Notes under the pieces: generated by a model
Database searches by the model: none
What the model was told of the DNA's origin: nothing
What the model saw: only the letters and a program-made list of their open reading frames with translations
Shown here: positions 54,465-63,964 of the stretch, piece by piece
Layout: the number at the start of each line of letters is the position of its first letter
Numbering within the stretch: position 1 is the first letter of the stretch
Origin: Pedobacter sp. HDW13
GTDB taxonomy: Bacteria > Bacteroidota > Bacteroidia > Sphingobacteriales > Sphingobacteriaceae
Length of the DNA stretch: 64,000 nt
NCBI RefSeq assembly: GCF_011303555.1
Contig: NZ_CP049868.1
Span: 992,001-1,056,000 of the forward strand
Direction: 5' to 3'
Made by a program: the position numbers and the translations under genes

Positions 54465-54852
54465 AATTTATATGATTTTTATTGTTTTTAAGCCTAATAA
54501 ACCATTTATTAAGCATGCTATTGACAACAAATTATGTACATTGTTACCAGATTTAACACTTATTTTTAAGAAATTTTTAATTGCTTTTAAGGCCTGAAAG
54601 AAGCCTTCAGTAACGCGATCTCAGAAGTACAAACTGCAGATGACATTTTTAGGATTCTTGCATCTGAATGTTTATAAACGATTAAAAACAGGCATTTTTG
54701 TTTTACTGAATATTCGCGAAAATTTTAATTGTACTATTTACAATTAATAAAGCACAGCCGTCCTTTTTTTGACCTATCTGAATTGACCAGATTGGAGTAC
54801 ACCCATATTAGATTTGTTTACTTTTTCTACGAAGGGCAGGAAAGCAATAAGA
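54465..54852. other. Intergenic region upstream of the flotillin-like gene
   Basis: These 388 bases show no credible gene. They are AT-rich and must hold the flotillin promoter on the minus strand. The only structure seen is a weak AAGGC/GCCTT hairpin at 54589-54607. A plus-strand frame at 54729-54959 is not protein-like and overlaps the CWC gene. Confidence 0.55.
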
Positions 54853-55074
54853 TTAAGCGCCTATTTCTTCACGGTATTCCTGTTGTAATTCAAACAGGCA
54901 TTTGGCACATAAACAACCATCATACAGCTCAGAAATATGCTGCACTTCGTTTATACTGAGTTGTACTACGCTACACTGACATTTGGTGTAAGCATTGGCC
55001 TTGCACTCAATAGCCGATCCGCATCTTTCACAAGAAATGATTTCGTGTTTGGCGCTATGGATGTGTGCAGACAT
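54853..55074 (-). CDS. Small cysteine-rich CWC-family protein
   Basis: This 73-residue protein has eight cysteines in a zinc-binding pattern: C-E-R-C, then C, then C-x-C, and late C-L-C-A-K-C. The spacing matches the cysteine-rich CWC family (CERCG...ECKA...CxC...CLCxxCL). It has no signal peptide. Function unknown; likely binds zinc in the cytoplasm. A hairpin terminator was not found after it. Confidence 0.78.
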   Translation of the reverse strand: MSAHIHSAKHEIISCERCGSAIECKANAYTKCQCSVVQLSINEVQHISELYDGCLCAKCLFELQQEYREEIGA

Positions 55075-55087
55075 TTTTAAGGTTTCA

Positions 55088-55172
55088 TTGTTTGCTAGTT
55101 CATTTGTTCAGTAGTCATTACTGTATGGCAATTGAGTACTAATGAACCAATTCCTAATGAATTATTGAACTA
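55088..55172. repeat. Degenerate AGTTCATT/AATGAACC island
   Basis: GCTAGTTCATTTGTTCAGTAG faces ACTAATGAACC and AATGAATTATTGAACTA, near-complements. It lies upstream of the CWC gene on the minus strand. Confidence 0.45.
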
Positions 55173-55195
55173 AAAGCAAAAGTAAGGACAAAAAA

Positions 55196-55225
55196 TAAGG
55201 TTTTGAGCTTTTACCCAAAACCTTA
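55196..55225 (-). terminator. Terminator of the TlpA-like gene
   Basis: TAAGGTTTTG (55196-55205) and CAAAACCTTA (55216-55225) are perfect 10-base complements, 21 bases after the stop of the minus-strand gene. Confidence 0.78.
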
Positions 55226-55246
55226 CGTTACAATTGCTTTTAAATT

Positions 55247-56626
55247 TTATTTTGCTGCAAGCTTATCTAGCTCTTCATAGACCTTGCCAGGCCTATTTGC
55301 ATTTTTATTGATTAACGTACCATCTTTTCCAATGATCACGTAACGGGGAACGCCTCTTATTTCAAACAAATCATTAGCTTCTGAGATCTGGTCTGGGGTT
55401 AACAAATAATGCTCCCCCTCAATTTTAAGTTCTTGTTGAGCAGCCAACCATTTATCTTGAACATCCTTATAGCCAAAATAGACAAATACGATATCTCTTC
55501 CTTTTAGTTTCTCCCTCAATCTGGCTGCGTTAGGCATCTCCGCACGACAAGGAGCACACCAACTTCCCCAAAAGTCCAAATAGATTAGCTTGCCTTTATA
55601 TTTATTCAAAATCTGGTTTAAGCTACTGGCCTGGCTAATGTTTTCTTTTATTCTATTGCTCATTTGGCCTAATTGGGCATTTCTGGAATCTATAACTAAC
55701 TTTAATAGTTCTTTGTCTTTTACACAGGCATTAAACTGATTAAAAATCGCATTGTATGAACTATCATTTCTCAATGTCGCAAAGCTTACCATTATGCGTG
55801 TAAGCGCAACTGACCTGGTTACTTCATTAAAGTCCGTTTCATTTACAAAGGCTATAAATTTGATCCCATCAATAGGATAGCTTAGCCCATTAAATTCGTA
55901 ATGCATGTAATACGCTAAAAGATAATTGTATTCGATACAATTTTTGGCTGCATAATCGTCATTACCCAATTGTGCAGTAATGAGTTTAAATGCTGTGGGG
56001 TCTGTTATTTGCCTTTTTCCCCTTACCCATTCTATAGCATTATTATAAGGACTATATTTATAAGTTGCTTTCAGCCAATGGTAATAATCATTTGTTAGTT
56101 TGAAAGATTTCATATATTCTCCCAACATCTTTAAGTCATATCGAGACACCTCTTCCTGTAACTTTATATACTCCAAGACATCTAGTTTAGCTGTTCTAGC
56201 TGCGTAAGTTTCTGATGGATACTTTTCTCGGTTCTTTTTAAGATAATAACCAAAATAATTGAAATTGGCTGCATGAGGTCCTGTTGCTGTCGTGCCCATC
56301 ATTAAGCCATCCTCTTTGGCATCTATTAAAATGTTTACATTTTCATTCGGGATAAGTACGAATACATCATAACGGTCGCTGCCGATTTCTACCAACCATT
56401 TTGAGATCGTTTCAACAGGCAAAACAATATCGAATTTACCTTGATCATTTAATTTTGCCTTGTATCTTTTATCTGATCTGATACCTGTTATTATTGAAGC
56501 ATCGTGGCGCATAAAGGTAATGGTACTTTCTTTTGAGTTAATTACCGTACCCGTTAGTCTTAGGTCTTGTGAAAAGGCTGGTTTTATAAAAAAAAATAAG
56601 CAAATAATCGTGAGGTATTTCTTCAT
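55247..56626 (-). CDS. TlpA-family thiol-disulfide oxidoreductase
   Basis: With the start at 56626 (MKKYLTIICLFFFIKPAFSQ, a signal peptide) it is 459 residues; a further 23 upstream codons are open but carry no signal. An N-terminal all-beta/helical part (about 20-320, similar to DUF4369-type modules) precedes a thioredoxin-like domain at about 325-455 with the active site WGSWC357APC360. Members are periplasmic and anchored or soluble, reducing disulfides or serving cytochrome maturation. Partner unknown. Confidence 0.86.
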   Translation of the reverse strand: MKKYLTIICLFFFIKPAFSQDLRLTGTVINSKESTITFMRHDASIITGIRSDKRYKAKLNDQGKFDIVLPVETISKWLVEIGSDRYDVFVLIPNENVNILIDAKEDGLMMGTTATGPHAANFNYFGYYLKKNREKYPSETYAARTAKLDVLEYIKLQEEVSRYDLKMLGEYMKSFKLTNDYYHWLKATYKYSPYNNAIEWVRGKRQITDPTAFKLITAQLGNDDYAAKNCIEYNYLLAYYMHYEFNGLSYPIDGIKFIAFVNETDFNEVTRSVALTRIMVSFATLRNDSSYNAIFNQFNACVKDKELLKLVIDSRNAQLGQMSNRIKENISQASSLNQILNKYKGKLIYLDFWGSWCAPCRAEMPNAARLREKLKGRDIVFVYFGYKDVQDKWLAAQQELKIEGEHYLLTPDQISEANDLFEIRGVPRYVIIGKDGTLINKNANRPGKVYEELDKLAAK

Positions 56627-56712
56627 AGCGTTGTAATTTGCAACAAGGTAAGTAATACCAGAAAGGTGATAAAATGATTTAACAAGGCTTAACAACTTTA
56701 ACTTTTCTTAAC

Positions 56713-56748
56713 AAAAAAGGTTCTGAACTTTCGTTCAAAACCTTTTTT
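56713..56748 (-). terminator. Terminator after nrdA
   Basis: Fifteen-base arms (56713-56727 with 56734-56748) pair with one mismatch; T-runs exist on both strands. It lies 118 bases past the nrdA stop. Confidence 0.82.
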
Positions 56749-56865
56749 GTAATTATATCTTAAAGATCACTTCAGCTCTCACTAATCCGACCTCAGCAAT
56801 GACGAACAAGATTAGCAAGCTTTTTGCTTTAGTCTTTCTGCTTTTGCTTTTAAAGACCCTCTGCC

Positions 56866-59250
56866 TTAACCTGAACAGCTAATGCAACCTTCTTCCATCG
56901 AACAAACTGGTCCATCGATGATTTCTTCTGCAACCTGATCTTGTGTCATTTCAGCAGGAATAACCGCTTCAATTGCTTTACCGCCCTGATTCTCCACTGT
57001 GAATTTAACAGCTTGCGAAGCAGCCTGAGTACGTAGATAGTACATACCGGTTTTCAAACCTTTCTCCCATGCATAGAAGTGCATTGAAGTTAATTTTGAA
57101 GTGTTCGGTGCGTTTACGAACAGGTTTAACGATTGCGACTGACAGATATAGGCACCGCGATCGGCAGCCATATCGATGATGTTACGCATCTTAATTTCCC
57201 AAACAGTTTTGTATAGATCTTTAATGTAATCAGGAATTTCTGCAATTGCCTGGATTGAACCGTTGGCCAATATGATTTTGTTTTTCATATCGTTGTTCCA
57301 TAAGCCCAAGGCTACTAAATCTTTCAATAAGTGTTTATTTACTACCACAAACTCTCCACTCAATACACGACGGGTGTAAATGTTTGAAGTGTAAGGCTCG
57401 AAACACTCGTTGTTACCTAAAATCTGCGAAGTAGATGCAGTTGGCATTGGTGCAACCAATAAAGAGTTGTACACACCATCCTTAACTACTTTTTTGCGCA
57501 ATGCATCCCAATTCCAACGGCCGCTATCTGGTGTTACATTCCACAAATCGAACTGGAATTTACCTTTTGACAATGGTGAACCTTTAAATGTTTGGTAAGG
57601 ACCATGTTTCACAGCTAAATCGTGTGAAGCCGTCATCGAAGCAAAATAAATCGTTTCGAAGATATCTTTATTTAAACGTTTGGCCTCATCACTTTCGAAA
57701 GGTAAACGCAATAAGATAAAGGCATCAGCTAATCCTTGTACACCTAAACCAACGGGACGATGGCGCATGTTAGAGTTTTCAGCTTCCTGAACTGGGTAAT
57801 AGTTATGATCGATGATCTTGTTCAGGTTTAAAGTAGCCTGATAAGTTACATCGTATAATTTTTGGTGATCGAAAGCACCGTTAATTACGAAACGAGGTAA
57901 TGCCAGTGAAGCTAAGTTACAAACTGCAACTTCATCTTTAGAGGTATACTCGATAATTTCGGTACACAGGTTAGAACTCTTAATGGTACCTAAATTTTGC
58001 TGGTTGGATTTGCTGTTCGCTGCATCTTTAAACAACATGTAAGGTGTACCAGTTTCAATCTGCGAATCTAAAATAGCAAACCAAAGCTCTTGTGCCTTAA
58101 CCGTTTTACGGCCACGGCCTTCTGCTTCGTATTTAGCATATAAATCTTCAAATTCTTTACCGAAACAATCTGCTAAACCTGGTGCTTCGTGCGGACAGAA
58201 CAAGGTCCAATCGCCATTATCTTTAACACGTTGCATAAACAAATCGTTGATCCAAAGTGCATAGAATAAATCGCGCGCACGCATTTCTTCTTTACCATGG
58301 TTTTTACGCAAATCTAAAAATTCGAAAACATCAGCATGCCAAGGCTCTAAATAGATTGCGAAAGCTCCTTTACGTTTACCTCCACCCTGATCTACATAAC
58401 GGGCAGTATCGTTAAATACGCGTAACATTGGGATAATACCGTTACTTGTACCGTTGGTACCGCCAATATATGAACCAGTTGCACGGATGTTGTGAATACT
58501 TAAACCAATACCGCCAGCGCTTTGCGAAATCTTAGCAGTTTGTTTTAAAGTATCGTAAATACCTTCAATACTGTCATCCTGCATGGTTAGCAAGAAACAT
58601 GACGACATTTGAGGTTTTGGTGTAGCCGCATTGAATAAGGTTGGTGTAGCATGTGTAAACCAACGCTCGCTCATTAAGTTATAGGTTTTAATTGCGCTTT
58701 CGATATCTTCTTTGTGGATACCAACAGAAACACGCATGAACAAATGCTGAGGGCGCTCAACAATCTGACCGTTAACTTTTAAAAGGTAAGATTTTTCTAA
58801 AGTTTTAAAACCGAAATAATCGAAACCGAAATCGCGGTCGTAAATGATAGAACTATCTAAAATATCCTTGTTTTTTTCAATAATCTCATAAACATCATCA
58901 GCGATAAGAGGTGCCTCTTTCTGCGCTTTCGGGTCGAAATATTCGTACAACATTTTCATCGTACCCGAGAATGATTTAGTAGTGTTTTTATGCAGGTTAG
59001 AAACCGCGATACGCGAGGCTAACAAAGCATAGTCAGGGTGTTTGGTAGTTAACGATGCGGCTGTCTCTGCAGCAAGGTTATCCAACTCCGAGGTAGTTAC
59101 CCCATCGTATAAGCCTTCGATTACCTTTTTGGCAACATCGATCGGATCTACAAGATCTGAATTTAAACCATAGCAAAGTTTTTGAATACGTGCTGTGATT
59201 TTGTCAAATTGCACCGGCTCTTTCCGGCCATCTCTTTTTAGTACGAACAT
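56866..59250 (-). CDS. nrdA: Ribonucleoside-diphosphate reductase, alpha subunit (class I)
   Basis: This 794-residue cytoplasmic enzyme reduces ribonucleotides to deoxyribonucleotides. An ATP-cone (about 1-90, [20 protein letters not shown]) gives allosteric control. The barrel carries the conserved [20 protein letters not shown], active-site Cys in [11 protein letters not shown], and [15 protein letters not shown]. The C-terminal tail ends CISCSG, the redox-active cysteine pair. The beta subunit is encoded upstream, 162 bases away, on the same strand, so nrdB-nrdA form an operon. The gap contains a repeat island. Confidence 0.97.
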   Translation of the reverse strand: MFVLKRDGRKEPVQFDKITARIQKLCYGLNSDLVDPIDVAKKVIEGLYDGVTTSELDNLAAETAASLTTKHPDYALLASRIAVSNLHKNTTKSFSGTMKMLYEYFDPKAQKEAPLIADDVYEIIEKNKDILDSSIIYDRDFGFDYFGFKTLEKSYLLKVNGQIVERPQHLFMRVSVGIHKEDIESAIKTYNLMSERWFTHATPTLFNAATPKPQMSSCFLLTMQDDSIEGIYDTLKQTAKISQSAGGIGLSIHNIRATGSYIGGTNGTSNGIIPMLRVFNDTARYVDQGGGKRKGAFAIYLEPWHADVFEFLDLRKNHGKEEMRARDLFYALWINDLFMQRVKDNGDWTLFCPHEAPGLADCFGKEFEDLYAKYEAEGRGRKTVKAQELWFAILDSQIETGTPYMLFKDAANSKSNQQNLGTIKSSNLCTEIIEYTSKDEVAVCNLASLALPRFVINGAFDHQKLYDVTYQATLNLNKIIDHNYYPVQEAENSNMRHRPVGLGVQGLADAFILLRLPFESDEAKRLNKDIFETIYFASMTASHDLAVKHGPYQTFKGSPLSKGKFQFDLWNVTPDSGRWNWDALRKKVVKDGVYNSLLVAPMPTASTSQILGNNECFEPYTSNIYTRRVLSGEFVVVNKHLLKDLVALGLWNNDMKNKIILANGSIQAIAEIPDYIKDLYKTVWEIKMRNIIDMAADRGAYICQSQSLNLFVNAPNTSKLTSMHFYAWEKGLKTGMYYLRTQAASQAVKFTVENQGGKAIEAVIPAEMTQDQVAEEIIDGPVCSMEEGCISCSG

Positions 59251-59271
59251 ATTTTATGAGATTTAAGTTTT

Positions 59272-59411
59272 GTTACTGAGTGAATGAGTGAGTTTCGAAT
59301 GAGAGAATATTAATTACCCCTCCTTACTCCCACCACAATTCATTATTTTATTTATTTCAATTGATGGACGGAGCATTCACCCATTCCATCATTCTCTAAT
59401 TCAAAATTCTA
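59272..59411. repeat. Degenerate GAATGAG / CATTC island between nrdB and nrdA
   Basis: GAGTGAATGAGTGAG and CGAATGAGAGAAT on one side face CATTCACCCATTCCATCATTC on the other, forming a long imperfect inverted repeat within the presumed operon. Confidence 0.6.
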
Positions 59412-59412
59412 C

Positions 59413-60384
59413 CTAGAAGTCTTCATCTAAAGAAAACGCCTGGGCTTTGTTATCGGCAGAGGTTAATACACCACTTTTCTGATAATCGCCAACACGTTTT
59501 TCGAAGAAGTTGGTTTTACCCTGAAGCGAAATCATTTCCATAAAATCGAAAGGATTGGTTGCATTGTATATTTTTTTGTAACCTAATTCCTGTAACCACC
59601 TATCGGCCACAAACTCAATGTACTGGCTCATTAATTTTGCATTCATACCAATTAAGGCAACCGGCAATGCATCGGTAATGAATTCTTTTTCAATTTCTAC
59701 TGCATCACTGATAATAGAGTGAACTTGTTCTTCGCTCAACTTATTGCTCAACATGCTGTACAACAAGCAGGCAAATTCGCAGTGAGAACCTTCATCTCTC
59801 GAGATCAGCTCGTTACTAAAGGTCAAGCCTGGCATTAAACCACGTTTCTTTAACCAGAAAATAGAACAAAAACTTCCGCTGAAGAAAATACCTTCAACCG
59901 CAGCAAAAGCCACTAAACGTTCGGCAAAAGTTCCGTTTTCAATCCAGCGTAATGCCCATTCAGCCTTTCTTTTTACAGCCGGAACGGTATCGATAGCATG
60001 GAATAAACGATCTTTTTCTTCCGGATCCTTAATATATGTATCAATTAACAGCGCATAGGTTTCGGCATGAATGTTTTCCATCATAATCTGGAAACCATAA
60101 AAGCAACGTGCTTCGGGCAATTGAACCTCGCTCATGAAGTTTACCGCAAGGTTTTCGTTTACAATACCATCACTAGCAGAAAAGAAAGCAAGAATATGAG
60201 AAATGAAATGTCTTTCGCCATCATTTAAATTATCCCAGTGTTTCTGGTCGTCAGAAAGATCAATCTCTTCTGCTGTCCAAAAACTAGCTTCGGTCTTTTT
60301 ATACATTTCCCAGATTGCCGGATACTTAATTGGCAAAAGCACAAATCTGTCTTTGTTTTCTTGTAGTAATAATTCCTGTTCCAT
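59413..60384 (-). CDS. nrdB: Ribonucleoside-diphosphate reductase, beta subunit (class I)
   Basis: This 323-residue diiron protein provides the radical for NrdA. Metal ligands are recognisable: acidic residue D72, E103xxH106 in [10 protein letters not shown], and a later ExxxH in [11 protein letters not shown]110 is at the place of the radical tyrosine. [11 protein letters not shown] at 36-46 and the C-terminal DEDF tail, which docks NrdA, are typical. Length is standard for the short class Ia form. Confidence 0.96.
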   Translation of the reverse strand: MEQELLLQENKDRFVLLPIKYPAIWEMYKKTEASFWTAEEIDLSDDQKHWDNLNDGERHFISHILAFFSASDGIVNENLAVNFMSEVQLPEARCFYGFQIMMENIHAETYALLIDTYIKDPEEKDRLFHAIDTVPAVKRKAEWALRWIENGTFAERLVAFAAVEGIFFSGSFCSIFWLKKRGLMPGLTFSNELISRDEGSHCEFACLLYSMLSNKLSEEQVHSIISDAVEIEKEFITDALPVALIGMNAKLMSQYIEFVADRWLQELGYKKIYNATNPFDFMEMISLQGKTNFFEKRVGDYQKSGVLTSADNKAQAFSLDEDF

Positions 60385-60837
60385 ACGCTGATGTTTTTAA
60401 ATCTAATTTTTAACAGAGCCGACAAAGGCACGCATCCATCAATTTTATATGATGATTGTAATGTCTTTTATCAAAACGCTGTAGTGAAAGTGCTAACCCT
60501 ATTACCTGGCAACAACTTGGTTTTTAGTTCGGAAAATTTAAAATTGCAATCTGAGAGATATACGCATAAATTACTAAAAACTAAGCTTTTATATTTGTTT
60601 TCAAGTGCAAGAAGTTAAAGAACTTTGTTATAACAAATATATATACGGTGGCCCTTTTTAGTGAACCAAAGTTGTTAACACCCTGCCCTGATGCTGGGGA
60701 AAAACGATCAGCCTAATATCATTTTCAAGCCAAAAAAAAGCTAATTGTTTCTTTTAAAGGGTTTAACAAACAAAAAAGAGTGTTAATAACTTAAATTCGA
60801 GGGGTGTTTTAAGCTCAAAATAGAGCTAAAAAGAGTA
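60385..60837. other. Intergenic region upstream of nrdB
   Basis: These 453 bases carry no credible gene; a plus-strand frame at 60391-60618 has no protein character. They include the nrdB promoter/operator candidate at 60624-60641 and the downstream region of the RlpA gene. No riboswitch-like structure is visible. Confidence 0.55.
60624..60641 (-). promoter_or_regulatory. Palindrome overlapping a -7 element before nrdB
   Basis: TTTGTTATAACAAA (60624-60637) is a perfect 14-base palindrome. It overlaps TATATTTG on the minus strand (60641-60634), which fits TAnnTTTG. A -33-like TTTG lies 25 bases away, a little far. The combination suggests a repressible promoter 250 bases before nrdB. It does not match the NrdR box I know. 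Confidence 0.4.
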
Positions 60838-61221
60838 CTACTCAACAGTATAACTGAGGTTAACTTTAGCAATGCCTTTACGGTAGATACCAATCTGTTT
60901 AGCAGCGCGTTCTGACAAATCTATAGCCAATCTTTTAGAGAAAGGACCACGATCATTTACCTTTACAATTACCGATTTTCCGTTAACGGGGTTGGTTACG
61001 GTAACCAGTGTACCAAATGGGAGAGTACGATGTGCGGCAGTGAGTTTTTTTGATCTATAGCGGGCTCCGCTCGTGGTGCGGTGGCCTTCAAATTTTCTGT
61101 GGTAATAAGTGGCGAGAACTGTTTTTTTAGTACTGTCCGTTTCATTTACTGATGACGCGGAATCTTGTGCATTACTGTGTAAAAACAAGAACAAACTACT
61201 TAATAACAGAAGATACTTCAT
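60838..61221 (-). CDS. RlpA-like double-psi beta-barrel protein
   Basis: This 127-residue protein has a signal peptide ending near SNAQ (19) and one RlpA/DPBB domain (about 36-125): ATYYHRKFEGHRTTSGARY, LTAAHRTLPFGTLVTVTN, VKVNDRGPF and AIDLSERAAKQIG. There is no SPOR domain. RlpA proteins cut or bind denuded glycan strands in peptidoglycan; the catalytic Asp in NDRGPF is present. Confidence 0.93.
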   Translation of the reverse strand: MKYLLLLSSLFLFLHSNAQDSASSVNETDSTKKTVLATYYHRKFEGHRTTSGARYRSKKLTAAHRTLPFGTLVTVTNPVNGKSVIVKVNDRGPFSKRLAIDLSERAAKQIGIYRKGIAKVNLSYTVE

Positions 61222-61322
61222 AGGCTAAAATTCTTTATCGAGCCCGCAAATATAAGCATTTAGTTTAAAATGAAGCTGTTAATTGGCTTTTCACCTGTAA
61301 ACGATGAGCTGTTAACCGAAAT

Positions 61323-61407
61323 ACCAGACCAGGATTACAGGTGCGAAATCGCGGCCTAACATTGCGCTAAGTACGATTTTGGGCTGTTGAAAAAAACCTG
61401 GTCTGGT
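61323..61407 (-). other. Nested inverted repeat after the sulfatase gene
   Basis: ACCAGACCAGG (61323-61333) and CCTGGTCTGGT (61397-61407) are perfect 11-base complements 63 bases apart, with inner pairings AAATCG/CGATTT. On the minus strand the first arm follows the sulfatase stop by 8 bases and is followed by seven T. It could be a terminator variant, a 3'-UTR structure or a small structured RNA. Confidence 0.4.
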
Positions 61408-61415
61408 GCGGTAAT

Positions 61416-62972
61416 TTATTTCATTTCGCGCTCTAAAACCGGAATTAAAAAGCGTGATAAGGCCGGAGTACGGTGTTCCTGCTTACTGATTTTAATCATT
61501 TTTTCGACAATATCCGGATGTTTTGCAGCCAGGTCATTTTCTTCTTTGACATCGTTCTCCAGATTGTACAAAGCCCACTTCGCATTGCCTTTGAGCATAT
61601 TTAAACGCAGCCCTTTCCAGTTGCCCAAACGGATAGCTTGCTGGCCACCATATTCAGGATATTCGAAATACAAATACGGATGGATGTTTTTCTGCTGCTG
61701 TCCCAATAAAGTTGGCAAAATGCTGATCCCGTCGACATCCTTTGGCGTGTTTAAACCAAGTAGATCGCAAAAGGTAGGCATCATATCCATGGTAGAGGCA
61801 ATCAAATTGCTTGTACTGCCTTGTTTTACCTTACCTGGCCATGAAACTATAAAAGGTTCGCGGATGCCACCTTCGTGCACAAAACCTTTACCCCAGCCAA
61901 AATTGCCATTAAATGGCCCGGCACTATTAAAAAAGGCTGGATCTACACCCGCATTAAATGCTACACCGTTATCGGCCGAAAATAAAATGATGGTATTATC
62001 GTACACGCCTTTCGCTTTCAATTCATTAATTAATTCACCTACCTGTCTATCCAGCAAAGTTATCATCGCTGCGTAGGTAGCACGGGGATAGCGGCATGGA
62101 AAATAAGAGCCATCGCCCAAAAATGGTTTTTCATCGCCAAATTTCTGATGGTAATAAGCTACCAGATCTTTTGGAGCCTGTAATGAAACGTGTGGCAATG
62201 GTGTTGGGTAATATAGGAAAAACGGCTTGGCGGCGTTTTTATCGATAAATTTTAAAGCTGCTTTGATCAAAAAATCAGGTGCATAATCTTTCTGCGCATA
62301 TTTTTCATAATTTTTCTCGTCCAAACTGTCCAGTTCTTTAGGGAAAGTCACTGTAGGTGCCTGTATTTTATTGTCTAAAGGTACCCTGTTTTCGTTTTCC
62401 CACAGGTGACCGCTGTAATAAGTATGATCTTGCCGCTGGCAGATATAGCCATAAAAATAATCGAAGCCTTGTTTTGTAGGGAAACCTGTGGTAAACGGAG
62501 CGCCTAACCCCCATTTACCCACCATGCCTGTGGTGTAACCAGCGCCTTTTAGCATTTCAGCTAGTGTAACAGTCGAATCGGGTATCGGGTACTGCCCTTC
62601 GAGGTAAGGGTTTTCTTCCATGGCCTTAAAATCCCATACCGGCCCACGCTCGCCCCACTCGTGGTTGCCACGGATAAAAGCTTTTCCGGAGTTTTGCCCC
62701 GTCATTAAAATATAACGTGATGGCGCACATACCGGATAGGCATAATGCTGGGTAAACTTCATGCCACGTTTGGCTAAAGCATCCAGATTGGGGGTTTCGA
62801 TTTTGTCCTGCCCGTAACACCCCAACTCACCGTAGCCCATATCATCGGCCAGGATATAAACGATATTTGGTTTTGCCGCTTTTGGTTGAGTAGTTTTTTT
62901 AACTGCTTTTTGGGCAAATGCCGAACAAAAGACAAATAAGACAAGGGTTAACAGTAAAATTTGGCGTTTCAT
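61416..62972 (-). CDS. Arylsulfatase-family sulfatase
   Basis: The start at 62972 (MKRQILLLTLVLFVFCSAFAQ, a signal peptide) gives 518 residues. The alkaline-phosphatase-superfamily fold shows metal ligands D43/D44 in ILADDMGYGELGCYG, and the formylglycine motif C82-A-P-S-R, so it needs Cys-type sulfatase maturation. It also has GKWGLGAPFTTG and SADNGVAF. It would remove sulfate from a glycan or other ester in the periplasm. It is not in a PUL here; no SusC/SusD or maturase lies near. Confidence 0.92.
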   Translation of the reverse strand: MKRQILLLTLVLFVFCSAFAQKAVKKTTQPKAAKPNIVYILADDMGYGELGCYGQDKIETPNLDALAKRGMKFTQHYAYPVCAPSRYILMTGQNSGKAFIRGNHEWGERGPVWDFKAMEENPYLEGQYPIPDSTVTLAEMLKGAGYTTGMVGKWGLGAPFTTGFPTKQGFDYFYGYICQRQDHTYYSGHLWENENRVPLDNKIQAPTVTFPKELDSLDEKNYEKYAQKDYAPDFLIKAALKFIDKNAAKPFFLYYPTPLPHVSLQAPKDLVAYYHQKFGDEKPFLGDGSYFPCRYPRATYAAMITLLDRQVGELINELKAKGVYDNTIILFSADNGVAFNAGVDPAFFNSAGPFNGNFGWGKGFVHEGGIREPFIVSWPGKVKQGSTSNLIASTMDMMPTFCDLLGLNTPKDVDGISILPTLLGQQQKNIHPYLYFEYPEYGGQQAIRLGNWKGLRLNMLKGNAKWALYNLENDVKEENDLAAKHPDIVEKMIKISKQEHRTPALSRFLIPVLEREMK

Positions 62973-63091
62973 TAATCCTGATTTTTTGGTTTGCATTGGT
63001 TAGTACCACTAAAATAAGGCATTAAAAAAACTTCTGTATGCTTAAAAACGGGCGCAAACGATTGACCATTTGAATTATTACAAAACGCCAT

Positions 63092-63124
63092 AAAAAAAGG
63101 TGTACAGCTCATTGCCGTACACCT
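63092..63124 (-). terminator. Terminator of msrB
   Basis: AGGTGTAC (63098-63105) pairs with GTACACCT (63117-63124). On the minus strand the stem is followed by seven T (63098-63092 region). It is 25 bases after the stop. Confidence 0.85.
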
Positions 63125-63148
63125 CTACCTAACCCTACTATACCCACC

Positions 63149-63652
63149 TTATTTCTTATCGGGCACAAAATTCATGGAAATCGAGTTTACACAATGACGG
63201 GTGTCTTTATTGGTAAAGCCTTCTCCCAAAAATACGTGACCTAAGTGTGCGCCACAATTGGCACAAACAATTTCTGTACGCGATCCATCTGCATCAGGAA
63301 TGCGTTTTACAGCACCTTTAATTTCATCGTCGAATGCTGGCCAACCGCAGTGCGCATCGAACTTGCTTTCTGAGCGATACAAGGCCGCATTGCAGCGTTT
63401 GCAGGTATAGGTTCCTTTATCTGTGGTATGCTCGTATTTGCCTGTTCCCGGATATTCAGTGCCTTTATTTACAATCACTCTTTCTTCTTCGGGTGTTAAT
63501 GGATTCCAGTTCATTTTTTTCTTGGGTATAATTTGTTCTGTTTCCTTTGCCTGTTTTGCTTCTTTCTTATCCTGTTTTTGTGCACAGGCCGAAAGCCCTG
63601 TAATCAAAACAACAGCCGAAACTAAAAATAGTTTATTTAACATCGTTCTCAT
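63149..63652 (-). CDS. msrB: Peptide-methionine (R)-S-oxide reductase, lipoprotein form
   Basis: I take the start at 63652 (MRTMLNKLFLVSAVV); 63643 is equally possible, and 15 more upstream codons are open. The signal ends in a lipobox LSAC with Cys23, so this MsrB is anchored in the cell envelope. The MsrB domain (about 50-165) has the zinc cysteines CKRC and CANC, CGWPAF (usually CGWPSF) and the catalytic Cys in RHCVNS. It repairs oxidised methionine in periplasmic proteins. Confidence 0.94.
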   Translation of the reverse strand: MRTMLNKLFLVSAVVLITGLSACAQKQDKKEAKQAKETEQIIPKKKMNWNPLTPEEERVIVNKGTEYPGTGKYEHTTDKGTYTCKRCNAALYRSESKFDAHCGWPAFDDEIKGAVKRIPDADGSRTEIVCANCGAHLGHVFLGEGFTNKDTRHCVNSISMNFVPDKK

Positions 63653-63760
63653 GTTACAATATACGTTAAAGCTATAGGTTTTGGTTTGCTGTTTCAACTG
63701 TTTGTATTAGTGTTTACTTCACCCTGACAAAGCTTGTAGTGACATGTCTACTTACATTAT

Positions 63761-63898
63761 TAACCACCTAAGACACCTAAGTGCATATGAGTGTTAACAA
63801 AAAACGCTACGCTCTTCGTGCCTCTCTTTGTACGCTCAGTAATTATACAATCTCAAACCTAAAACTTTGTGTGCTTTGCGCTCTTTGCTGTTAAAACC
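63761..63898. repeat. Degenerate CACCTAAG / CTTTGTGTGCTTTGCG island
   Basis: AACCACCTAAGACACCTAAG is followed by CTCTTCGTGCCTCTCTTTG and ACTTTGTGTGCTTTGCGCTC, a pseudo-palindromic arrangement of short words. Related to 48208-48324. Confidence 0.6.
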
Positions 63899-63910
63899 AG
63901 ACAATAAACA

Positions 63911-63942
63911 AAAAGCGCTCCGAACCTAATCGAAACGCTTTT
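63911..63942 (-). terminator. Terminator of the gene at the right edge
   Basis: AAAAGCG (63911-63917) pairs with CGCTTTT (63936-63942), with a short inner TCCGA/TCGA pairing. It lies 23 bases past a minus-strand stop codon. Confidence 0.7.
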
Positions 63943-63964
63943 CTTTATATAAATTTTAAAAATC

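Noticed and set aside
54729..54959. Plus-strand open frame of 76 codons
   Set aside because: Overlaps the CWC gene antisense and lacks protein character; the CWC frame has an ordered cysteine pattern.
60391..60618. Plus-strand open frame of 75 codons upstream of nrdB
   Set aside because: No domain or signal peptide and poor codon use; the region is better explained as promoter DNA.
60600..60840. NrdR box or cobalamin riboswitch upstream of nrdB
   Set aside because: No pair of NrdR-type boxes and no B12-box; the enzyme is class I and does not need cobalamin.
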